A DNA stretch of 64,000 nt from Linnemannia schmuckeri (taxonomy: Eukaryota > Mortierellomycota > Mortierellomycetes > Mortierellales > Mortierellaceae): contig JANATG010000007.1 of the NCBI GenBank assembly GCA_029449235.1, forward strand, positions 2,604,001-2,668,000, in the 5' to 3' direction. A model generated the notes under the pieces. That model saw only the letters and a program-made list of their open reading frames with translations, had not been told where the DNA came from and searched no databases. Every line of letters starts with the position of its first letter. Positions within the stretch are counted from its first letter, which is position 1. This document shows, piece by piece, positions 9,950-18,142 of the stretch. A program made the translations under genes and the position numbers.

Positions 9950-10345
9950 GTCACAGTATTATAGAATGTTCTTTTGTTTCACCCTCCTATGCCTCCGCCA
10001 GCTCCCACTACTGCGCCTCTACTTACCACGCCTCCAACCCTTCTGTACACTAGTATAAATATCCCTCTCTCCTTGGATAATAAAATGGGATCTTTCTCCA
10101 GCCTCTTCCACTTTCCCATAGTACCTTTGTCTCTCTCTTGTCTCTCTCTTGCTTCCTTGTCTTGCTCATTTCCTCATTCACACCCTCTTGTTGTGTTGCT
10201 ATTTGTGACAATATTATAGATTGTCTCCTGTGTTGCCACCATCCTCACGCGTTGCCACCATTCCTACGCCTCCATCACTGCGCCCCTGTACACTAGTATA
10301 AATACCTCACCTCTCTGTATAATAAATACCATCCGTTTCTTGCCT
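9950..10345 (+). repeat. Tandemly duplicated TATA-bearing block
   Basis: Two imperfect copies about 245-255 nt apart share TATTATAGA(A/T)TGT near 9957 and 10210 and CTGTACACTAGTATAAATA at 10043-10061 and 10286-10304, followed by TAATAAA-like and CT-rich sequence. The second copy lies about 390 nt upstream of the F-box/LRR relic. Confidence 0.7.
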
Positions 10346-10691
10346 TCCCTTCTCGTTCCTAGTACTCTCTTGTCCTTCCCCTTGTTCTTGTCTCTCCCCA
10401 TTCCCGTGCTTACATTCCCTCGCTCTGCTTCTATTACACTTCTCTTGCTCATTCCCTCATTCACATCCTCTTGCTCTATTGCTATTATACATAGTGTCTG
10501 TCATCTTTCATATCTTTATCCACATCATTGACTACTCTGCAACATCACTTCCGCCTTATCCATCCTCTTCATTTCGTTCCCTATTATTTCCGTCTTTTCT
10601 TCCTCCTTCCTTCGTGATCGCACCTGCTTGTAATCCCATCATCACCATCCTCATCATCGTCTCTGTCACGCTTGTCACGCTTTTCTTCTTT

Positions 10692-11187
10692 ATGATTAAG
10701 TTATTCCGGACACATCGCCTCGATCTACATGAGATTCGCTCAAGAATTGCCAGTAATCTTGGCCTTATTGACCTCGCGTCCTGTGCGCGTGTGAGTCAAG
10801 ACTGGAACGACTCATTTACAACTCTACTCTATAACTCTGTCGTGTTGCGGAAACGTGGCCCCAGCATGGAATCTGTCGAGAGGAACAAGCACCTTAAAAC
10901 GCCTAAAAATTGAGATGTCTCCCTATGAAAAACTATTATCAACATCTGCACGAGACACGTTCATTTGTAGCGTCCTGACCAACTCGACTCTCATCACTTT
11001 GATATTGTTCGACAACTCAATTGGAGACAACGGAGCTGTTGCGCTGTCTGAGGCCCTTAAAATCAACTTGACTCTCACCACTTTGAGCTTACGGTTCAAC
11101 TCGACCGGTGCCAACGCAGTTGCTGCGCTGTCCGAGGTATTCATGACCAACTTGACTCGGACCACTATGGACGGCATATTTTGGTGA
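10692..11187 (+). pseudogene. F-box-like + LRR protein, frameshifted
   Basis: The first frame from ATG 10692 reads LDLHEIRSRIASNLGL and IDLASCARVSQDWNDSF, an F-box-like motif seen in Mucoromycota proteins, then SVVL. Near 10895 the frame must shift to stay in the family: the second frame gives LKRLKIEMSPYEK and then two ribonuclease-inhibitor-type LRRs (NSTLITLILFDNSIGDNGA and LTLTTLSLRFNS). It ends after about two repeats, whereas relatives usually carry many. A single frameshift and a short C-terminus indicate a truncated, inactive copy; an assembly error at the frameshift would not restore full length. Confidence 0.65.
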
Positions 11188-11689
11188 CTGTCCATGCCTT
11201 GTTAAAAGTGATGAAGATATATGTATTTTTTATAGCGATATCAGTAAAGATCCCTTCACTTTCTTTCTCACCAACTCCTATCCACACACTTTTGTCTACT
11301 CATTTCATTTTCTATCACAATGAGCTGTTAGTGAATTAATAGTGTGCTATAATCGCAGACATAGTATTAGTAGCGCGCCAAGTCCTCTTGTCTGCTCTTT
11401 GTGATTTTACACATCACTTCTTGGATGAGAGCAGTACTGATAAGAGTTTCGCTGACGCGCTGCAGTGTATCGTTTCGTGTGGTTCCTTAGGACACTATTA
11501 TCACTACTCCCTACTATCAACCTTCCTTCGACCTACAACCCCTTTTCCTCCGTACCAATTGAGGACTTAACAGCGGTCCTACAACTCTGACCTTCGACCC
11601 TCCCCCTGAGTAACAATACAGGTCGTGCTCTTACTACCTACCCGCTAATTGTTGCTTTTCCTTCGGTAGTAAGAAAGCCCCTTTCGACG

Positions 11690-11935
11690 TTCAGGCGCTG
11701 TGCATGCTTGCCCTCTTTCTTTACCGCTCCCTTGCACGTTCGCACCCCTATTTCGATCTTCATGCGCTGTGCATGCTTTTTCTTCTTTGGCCTCCAACGC
11801 TCGCACCGCTATTTCGATCTTCATGCGCTGTGCATGCTTTTTCTTCTTTGGCCTCAAACTTTTGCATCCCTATTTCGATCTACATGTCCTGTGCATGCTC
11901 TCTCTTCTTTGGCTTCCCACACCCTTGTACGTTCT
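11690..11935 (+). repeat. Degenerate ~61-bp tandem repeat, right arm
   Basis: GCGCTGTGCATGC cores start at 11695, 11764 and 11825, with a variant at 11886 and a decayed one near 11958. All three plus-strand frames are open across it (121, 134 and 183 codons), an effect of the repeat rather than evidence of coding. Confidence 0.8.
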
Positions 11936-13090
11936 CAATCTCTTTTTCGCTCTTCAAGCGCTTTGCATATTTTCTTTATTTTCGGTATCCTCGTCCTGGC
12001 ACGTTCCTTGTCCCAATTCTTTGTTCATGCGTTACGCATCAATTTTGCTTTGGGAGGAATTGTAGTAGTCATACTGAACAGACATATTTACAACAAGGAA
12101 GACATCACTTAAGGCAGCGGAACCATGGTGTAGTGCGCGAGATTTTCTTTACTTTTCAATGGATGTGTCTAGGCGCGGATACTCGTCCCCTCTTACTACT
12201 CGGCGAGAGTTCGAGCCGTAAGAGGGTCGGGTTTCAGAGCCTAATGATACGGTAAACCTTAGACTGACCCACTTTGTGGTGTTGTAAGTAGTACGACTTG
12301 AAATAATCCCCACGCGCTTCGAGAAGGCTTTGATGAGGTGTTGTGGGAGTATAGGAGAGAGAACAGAGCAGTTGACCTTCTGTTGTTATCTACTATGGGT
12401 TTTGCAGTTCTTTTGCGGGAAGATTTGCATTACGAATGCATGGTCTACGTCTCTGGCACAGAGACATACACAGGATGCTAAGTAAGACGGGAAAAAAAAA
12501 TGCACACCCCTGAGAATCGTCAGCAAGGTGATATCCAACCCAGAAATGGGAGCATACTGAATCGCATGAATTGTGCATACTCTGCGGGATGTTCAGTACG
12601 CAAAAGGGCCATAATGGCAAGAGAGCAGCAATACAGGCAGGCCCTCAGATGTTTTCTTAAATAGAGAAAACCAGAAAAAATATTGTTTATGAGCCCATGT
12701 GGCAGGTACTCTCTTCAAAAATAGGGGTTTGCAAAATGCCGAGAATACGGGCCACTGTGACTGATAAGTTACCCATGAATTATGCACTATTGTCCCAAAG
12801 CGCAAATGCTTGGGAGAAATAAGGCGAACGAGGTGTTGTTGGGGCCAGGCGTAGAAGAGTCTCCGTCGTGTATAAAAGAAGATTTATTTTTCTATTTGCC
12901 CTCATCACGAGCTTTCCTCCACTGCCTCTTTCTAAAAAAATATCTTCAAAAGAACATCCGGAAGAAATATTCTTTCGTAAGTACTTCTCAAGAACACACG
13001 CAAGTAATTGGCTCATCCCCGCGTGAATTAGCACATACTCATTACAATATGTGTTACGGTTTGACTTTACCCAGCCATTCCTAGAAAACA
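11936..13090. other. Rest of right arm; no clear gene
   Basis: Same content as 6463-7617 in mirror. No domain or splice structure could be supported. Confidence 0.4.
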
Positions 13091-13372
13091 ATGCGTGCCT
13101 CAATCTTGCAACTCTGCTCGGTGGTCCTTGTCCTCTTGCAAACCTCTTCGGCCTGCTACATGCGATGCCATGTCAACGACGACAACCTAACACACTCTCT
13201 GTGCAGGGCCCTCTTTGAACAAGATGCCTTCATCTGGTGGGGCAAAGATACATGCGACATCGGAAGCAGCAAAGAGAGAAAACAGAAGTGGCAGATGAAG
13301 TGTGCTGAATGGAACGGAATCTCCTCTGACTGGGGCTGCTCAAGTCTGAGAGTTCAGTCGCACTGCGTTTAA
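13091..13372 (+). CDS. Small cysteine-rich secreted protein (arm copy 2)
   Basis: Identical 93-aa product to the left-arm copy: leader of about 21 residues, then seven cysteines including CYMRC at the mature N-terminus and WWGKDTC in the middle. An AATAAA signal lies at 13499-13504, near the outer arm edge, so the whole transcription unit is inside the duplicated arm. The two copies point away from each other. Function unknown. Confidence 0.65.
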   Translation: MRASILQLCSVVLVLLQTSSACYMRCHVNDDNLTHSLCRALFEQDAFIWWGKDTCDIGSSKERKQKWQMKCAEWNGISSDWGCSSLRVQSHCV

Positions 13373-13378
13373 CAAACC

Positions 13379-13458
13379 GCCCTGTTTCCTCACCGCCCTG
13401 TTTCCCCACCGCCCTGTTTCCCCACCGCCCTGTTTCCCCACCGCCCTGTTTCCCCACC
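13379..13458 (-). repeat. 16-bp minisatellite, right arm
   Basis: Five copies of GCCCTGTTTCCCCACC (reverse complement of the left-arm unit), starting six bases after the secreted-protein stop codon. Confidence 0.9.
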
Positions 13459-13547
13459 ACCCTTCTGTCGATCAAGATCAGTACCCCGACAGTGCAGAAA
13501 TAAAGCTCCGCGCTCTCAATCTCTGTTTTAAATCCTTCACTTTATCG

Positions 13548-13760
13548 GAGGAGTAGGGGTTGTTGTAGGGTGGTGACGAGTACGGTCAAGGAGCATATGG
13601 ATGAGACCGTTGAAGGGTATGCTTTCATTGTCGAATAGACGGAGGGATACTTGACTAGCGTACTGCAAGGGATTGGTGTAGATGTATGGGAGAACGATGG
13701 AGGCGACTTGTTTGTCCGCACGGAATAGGGTGACCTTGTCTGTCGGGAGATGCAGCAACA
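13548..13760 (-). pseudogene. F-box-family N-terminal fragment cut by the inverted repeat
   Basis: Reading minus strand, RADKQVASIVLPYIYTNPLQ matches the segment just after the F-box in the array proteins at 18-43 kb (for example NRHISRVATPLLYQIPF). A further ~40 residues stay open and then run into the arm edge at 13547, where the similarity ends. No continuation is visible in the left flank. The F-box proper upstream is not clean. Likely a truncated paralogue. Confidence 0.5.
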
Positions 13761-14859
13761 GGAGGGTCATTGCAGTTAAGATGGAGGGAATGGAAGGTGG
13801 CAAAGGCGGATGAATGACTAAACGAATGAATGAATGAATGAATGAATGGAAGAAAGGAAGGTGAGTAAGTGAAAAAAGAGAGAGAGAATGAGAAGAGATT
13901 GTAGTAGGCCAACAAAAACAAAAGAAAAGAAAAAAAAAAAAAAAAGGCAGGCAGGAAGTAGGGAAGAAAAAAGAAAAGCATGTAAACAAAGTAACGACAT
14001 GCAAGCAAAAGAATACTCATTGGACAACCGACATACCCAACAGCATCGCCTTTTCAGAATGCTTAGCCCAATTGAACCTTGAGTCAAAAGACGTGAGTTA
14101 AGGGCATTTTCATCGGAGGTTGAAGATTCTTTCGCATTCCTTCTCATGGCACTCGAGGCTTTGACCATCATGTTTTACTGCACGGCGAAGGAAGGGTGAT
14201 TGATCCACACTGAGTTGATAGCGACTGAGATATATGCATTTGGGCAGATAAACAACGCCCCGCCAAGAAAACGAAAAAGTCGTAATAGCTAGCAGTCCAC
14301 ACGCGTTATGAAATGCCTTTCCAGTTATTCACTTGATTTATTTTGGTTCTTTTATTTGTAGGTGGTGCTGAGTGGTGTTGTTCGTGAAGTTGTTACTGTT
14401 GGTGAGGATGTTAACGTCAGTTGTTAATTCTGCTAAGTGTCGGTGTGGAAGAATGAAAAAGAGATATGTGAAGCAATGTGTGTGCGAACAAAAAAAAACC
14501 ACCCCTTTAACAACAACATTTCAAGACCTGAGGGATGTTCAGTTCTTAAGCACCAAAAGGGTAAAGTGCGAAACGCATTCTTGGCCAATCATCTAAGCCA
14601 CCCAAGGTCAGGAAAGGAAAGTAAATGACTATATAGTATAGGGATTAGCGTTGTTCTAAATGAACGTGGACCAATCAGTTTTGTGCCAAAAAAACACTTT
14701 TTTTAATGTTTTTTTCGGACGTAGGACTCTTACTATAAAGGAACGAATGGCCTGGGCTTCTCCCAAACACGGATGACATCAAAGTATCCCTCAGTCTTTG
14801 TTGTCAAGTTTTTTCTTGGCAACTTTTTTTCTTTTTGTTTTTCTTGCTCCACTCCACAC
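13761..14859. other. Intergenic; microsatellite and pyrimidine-rich DNA
   Basis: A (GAAT)n microsatellite lies at about 13824-13850 and an A run near 13929-13944. Small open frames at 14372-14628 show no domain. The left end of the Harbinger element should lie here, but no terminal inverted repeat could be paired by eye with 17763-18140. Confidence 0.4.
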
Positions 14860-16469
14860 ATGGCGACAAGATCATCAACTCGCACCATGGTATTACGCAG
14901 CGGCGCTGCTCTTCGCCAACTTCAACGTCAACCTCACCGCCAGCAGCAACCCAAACTTGCCACGCAACACTCTCGAACACTACCCTCATCTGGTGATAAT
15001 AAAGAAAACCGCCCATCCCAACCCCCCTCTCCATTCGATGACAACACCTATGATAAGTCATCATCACCACCAGCACCAGCTGTCGATAAAAAAAAAGATA
15101 GGCCATCTCAACCCACTCCTTCAGCTGACGACGGCGAGGAAGAGGAACCCCTTGTTCGTAAACGACGACGGGTAACAGATTTACCAGCGCCTGCACCGGA
15201 TTCCATTGCTGAGGTTGTGGAGCTGAGTTCTTCCCCGCCAGCTACGCCAGTCATCACGCATCCCATGTGGCAGGAATCGATGATGCAAACGCTCTGGTTT
15301 CCTCCACCGCTGCGCAGAGAACAAACCAACCAACAGAAGCAACAACCACTTGGCCGTCAAGGACAACAGCCAATCCATTTGGATCAGCCCAAACAGCCTG
15401 CCCCAAAACCATTGTCGATTTCTCCCAAAACCTTGGCATCTCTTCCATTGAAGCCAGCTACTTCAGTAACTCCACCTGCACCATCAAAAAACGTCAATGA
15501 TAAAGTCAAGACGTCTCAGTCGCAGTACAGAAGCATTTTCCCAACATCCCTGTCGCCAGAGCGCAGTAGCTCGCCACCTTCCGACTTAGAGAATCATAAG
15601 GGATACTGGAGGAACCCCATCAATCGTTCAATCAAGAAATGGGCGATAAAAGGCAACAACCTTGCGCGTGCAATGATCCCAAGTGAGGCAAAGTCAAGTG
15701 GCGGAATAAACAAGGTCTACGAGGAGGCGGCAGGATTTGTAAAGAAGAGGCGGAATGTGTCAAACGAGATGGTCGATAGCCGTTTGGTGAGGAAGCGACT
15801 GGAATATATGGTGAAAAAGGTCAAGGACGTCCAACGAGGGACCACGTCGACAGGCTCTGGCACTAAAGATGGTATGACCCTCCAACAACAAAGGGAGTCA
15901 ATGTTTCCTGGTTACCATGAGCTGTGGGATAAGATGCGGCATATCCCAAAGTTCAATCCCACAGAAACCCAGGACAATCTCCCTCCTCTGGATCTTGCCA
16001 ATGTAGAGAGTGTTGAAACAGAAGGTATCTGTCTACCCAAGATCACTGCGATACTTTAGTATTTTAACGTTTTTTCCATTGCCGAAATAATAACGTTTAC
16101 TCACTAATTTATCTTGATTAAAAAGTTAGCTCTCCTGAAGCGGTGGACAATGCGATGCTTGACGATGTCGACTTGTTGGATGAAGCAGAGAGCAGCATGT
16201 CAGGAAGTCGCTCGATCAAAGGATCAAAGGCCGAGGTGTCTGCTAGCCTCAGCGCATTCATAGACAATGCGTCATCTGCAATGGAAGCCTTCAAGTCGGG
16301 CGATCAGCTTTTGTATTGTCAAACCAGGATTCGCGAGCTGGAGGCCAGGTGCGATGCACTGCAAGTCAGATGCGACACATGGCAGGTCAAGTACGACGAG
16401 ATGAGGGACAAATACTATGACATATTGTTGCAACACGAGCATCTCAAGAGGCAAGCGGCATTATCGTAG
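14860..16469 (+). CDS. Harbinger element partner protein, two exons
   Basis: Model join(14860..16024, 16126..16469), 502 aa: donor GAAG/GTATCT and acceptor AAAAG/TTAGC give phase 1 on both sides, turning ...VETEG into VETEV-SSPEAVDNAM. An upstream in-frame ATG exists at 14773, but ATG 14860 (MATRSSTRTMVLRSG) follows a pyrimidine-rich tract and is preferred. Residues 1-220 are Pro/Gln/Ser-rich with a basic patch KRRRV; residues 270-370 form a conserved-looking block with WRNPINRSIKKW, KGNNLARAM and RLEYMVKKVKDV. The C-terminal 110 residues start acidic and end in a predicted coiled coil (repeated ARCDALQVRCDTW). No canonical Myb motif was seen. By position it should be the DNA-binding or targeting partner of the transposase. 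Confidence 0.7.
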
Positions 16470-16517
16470 GACTTCATCCTCCGAAAAACAGCTTTAAGGA
16501 TTTTTTTTTCGTCTAGT

Positions 16518-17762
16518 TTAATATGGATGGTGCCTTGCTACTAAAGACACAAGCCGTTCCCTCTTTGCTTTTCCAGCACATCTGTCTATATTGTCATTGT
16601 GAACCGCAGGTGCCTCCACAGAGGCTCTTCGGATCCAAGTTTTGTTGAACTTGTACTTTGGCCCCTCCTCCAACTTGTCGCCTGGATGTATCAAGATCAT
16701 GTTGTGGAGGACGACGCAGGCCATGATCCAGCTTATCACAGCTCCCTTGTCACCCTGCTTGTCGACATCGACGGCCATGCACTCAAGCGACCCAAATTTG
16801 CCCTTGAGAGCCGCAAAGGCATTTTCGATCTTGGTACGACCTGTCTTGTGCCTACTGTTAAAAACCTTGCGTGGCTGCGTCATGACGTTGTTACTCTTGA
16901 AGGGCATTATCGTTATTGGAAGGTGCGAATAGCCCTTGTCCGCTAGTAAGTACTCATCGCCGTTGAAAAAAATGTTGCTCCACTTGTACAATTTTGTCGC
17001 CTTGAACGCGGGAGAGTCGTGTGTTGATCCAAAGGTACCAACGTGAAAAAATGTGAAGCGCTTCTCGTGGTCGCAAACAGCGGTGGCCCCCATAGCATAT
17101 CGACACTTGTAGGTGTTCCATGCGACAGTGTCCAGGTGAGGAGCGTAATCGTAAGGAAAGTGGACCCCGTCGACAGCACCAATGCACTGCTGCAATCCTA
17201 ACGTCTCCTTGTACCAGCCCTTGATCACTTGTCGCCTAGCCACATCCGGCCAACGGATAAATCGAGGTGCAAGCGTGCGTATGGCCTCAATACATCGCCA
17301 GAATGAAAGAAACGCCTGCCCTTTGGAAATACCATGCTGTGCCTTCACATAATCGAACCTCATCGCTGGTGCACCAAGCCTGTAGAGACATATCTTGAGC
17401 TGCTCGCGTACGAGTAGCTGAGGTTTTTTGCCTCTTGAAATGAAAACAGGTTGGTCCTTGATCAAGTCGACCAAAGTATTGAATTGCGCCTTGGTCATAC
17501 GCATGAACATTGCAAAATCCTTGTCGTCGTACGCCTCAAGGACACGCAGCCTCCAGTCTGTTGAGAAGGGGATACGATTGCGGGGCTCAAGATAGCGACT
17601 GGTGTGTAAGGCCCTGAGCACTTGATGTGTTTGGGTGGCCGCTTGGAACATACGATAAGGATTGTCCCCATGGAAAGCACAGCCAACTGCGAGCATCCAG
17701 GATACCACAACCATGACCTCCAAGAAGAGGATGTAGTCAGAGCGGGAAAGAAGTGTTGACAT
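16518..17762 (-). CDS. PIF/Harbinger transposase (DDE_4 superfamily)
   Basis: Intact 414-aa single-exon frame. It cuts and pastes the element as an RNase-H-fold DDE nuclease. Catalytic residues are visible: GAVDGVHFPYDY (first Asp), EYLLADKGYSH (second Asp) and RTKIENAFAALKGKFG (Glu). The N-terminal part has the usual helical region with LREQLKICLYRLG-like sequence (here VREQLKICLYRLG) and KAQHGISKGQ, which resembles the HTH of the family. A hydrophobic start (residues 10-30) is likely just the first helices. The full length and intact triad suggest a recently active element. The gene is convergent with the partner gene at 14860-16469. Confidence 0.9.
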   Translation of the reverse strand: MSTLLSRSDYILFLEVMVVVSWMLAVGCAFHGDNPYRMFQAATQTHQVLRALHTSRYLEPRNRIPFSTDWRLRVLEAYDDKDFAMFMRMTKAQFNTLVDLIKDQPVFISRGKKPQLLVREQLKICLYRLGAPAMRFDYVKAQHGISKGQAFLSFWRCIEAIRTLAPRFIRWPDVARRQVIKGWYKETLGLQQCIGAVDGVHFPYDYAPHLDTVAWNTYKCRYAMGATAVCDHEKRFTFFHVGTFGSTHDSPAFKATKLYKWSNIFFNGDEYLLADKGYSHLPITIMPFKSNNVMTQPRKVFNSRHKTGRTKIENAFAALKGKFGSLECMAVDVDKQGDKGAVISWIMACVVLHNMILIHPGDKLEEGPKYKFNKTWIRRASVEAPAVHNDNIDRCAGKAKRERLVSLVARHHPY

Positions 17763-18142
17763 CGAGGAGGTGAGTAAAAGTCAGAAAGCTACTGCGTGAA
17801 TGAATGTGAATGAGTGGAACTCGTTTGAAGTAAGAGGGTTAGAAAAATAACGAGTTTTTTTATTTTTTATTGCCATGGATGTATCTCTTCATGATGACGT
17901 ACAAAAAAGGAAGCTATTATCAGTGCCTTTAGCACTCAAGGGTTTTTTGCACTCTCAATTGGGTTAATTGAAACCTCCTGTCTAAATATGGATGGTAAGA
18001 ATTTTTTCGCATTTACAACTGACCATCCCTCTGATTCCATACCGTGCAGCGTGATTGGCCAATTGATAAGCACTGCGATCAATTATTTTGTCCCTGAATT
18101 TTGATATCGCTGATCACTCCTGACTTTTATTTTCACAACATT
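17763..18142. other. Between Harbinger transposase and F-box array
   Basis: AT-rich, with a TTTTTTTATTTTTTATT tract at about 17856-17872 and a GATTGGCCAATTG palindrome-like site near 18051-18063. It should contain the right end of the transposon. No gene. Confidence 0.4.

Larger units (their letters stand above)
9244..10691. other. Spacer intergenic DNA
   Basis: Contains a dispersed repeat (9363-9440), a GA microsatellite near 9705-9715, two GAGCCTAGGA-type direct repeats near 9900-9930, and a duplicated TATA-bearing block (9950-10345). From 9960 to 10690 the plus strand is pyrimidine-rich. No gene is supported. Confidence 0.45.
11354..13547 (-). repeat. Right arm of ~2.2-kb inverted repeat
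   Basis: Mirror of 6006-8199 (position x pairs with 19553 minus x). Inside it are the second copy of the secreted-protein gene, the 16-bp minisatellite at 13379-13458, and the ~61-bp repeat. Outside 13547 the sequence is unrelated to the left flank. Confidence 0.93.
14860..17762. mobile_element. PIF/Harbinger-type DNA transposon (coding part)
   Basis: Two convergent genes, a 502-aa partner protein on plus and a DDE_4-type transposase on minus, their stop codons only 48 nt apart. This two-gene layout is characteristic of PIF/Harbinger elements, which need a nuclease and a separate DNA-binding protein. Both genes are intact. Boundaries given are those of the coding parts; terminal inverted repeats and the 3-bp target duplication were not identified. 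Confidence 0.8.

Noticed and set aside
11690..11935. CRISPR-like array
   Set aside because: Whole units including the would-be spacers are repeated, spacing is uneven, and the organism is eukaryotic.
11704..12255. 183-codon hydrophobic repeat protein in the right arm
   Set aside because: All three frames are open across a tandem repeat and the predicted peptides are repeat translations.
6006..13547. Maverick/Polinton-type giant transposon
   Set aside because: No DNA polymerase B, integrase, ATPase or protease sequence is present in arms or spacer, and the element is far too short.
14581..18063. TTGGCCAATC and GATTGGCCAATTG as Harbinger terminal repeats
   Set aside because: The match is about 10 bp of a common palindromic word; flanking bases do not pair and no target duplication is seen.
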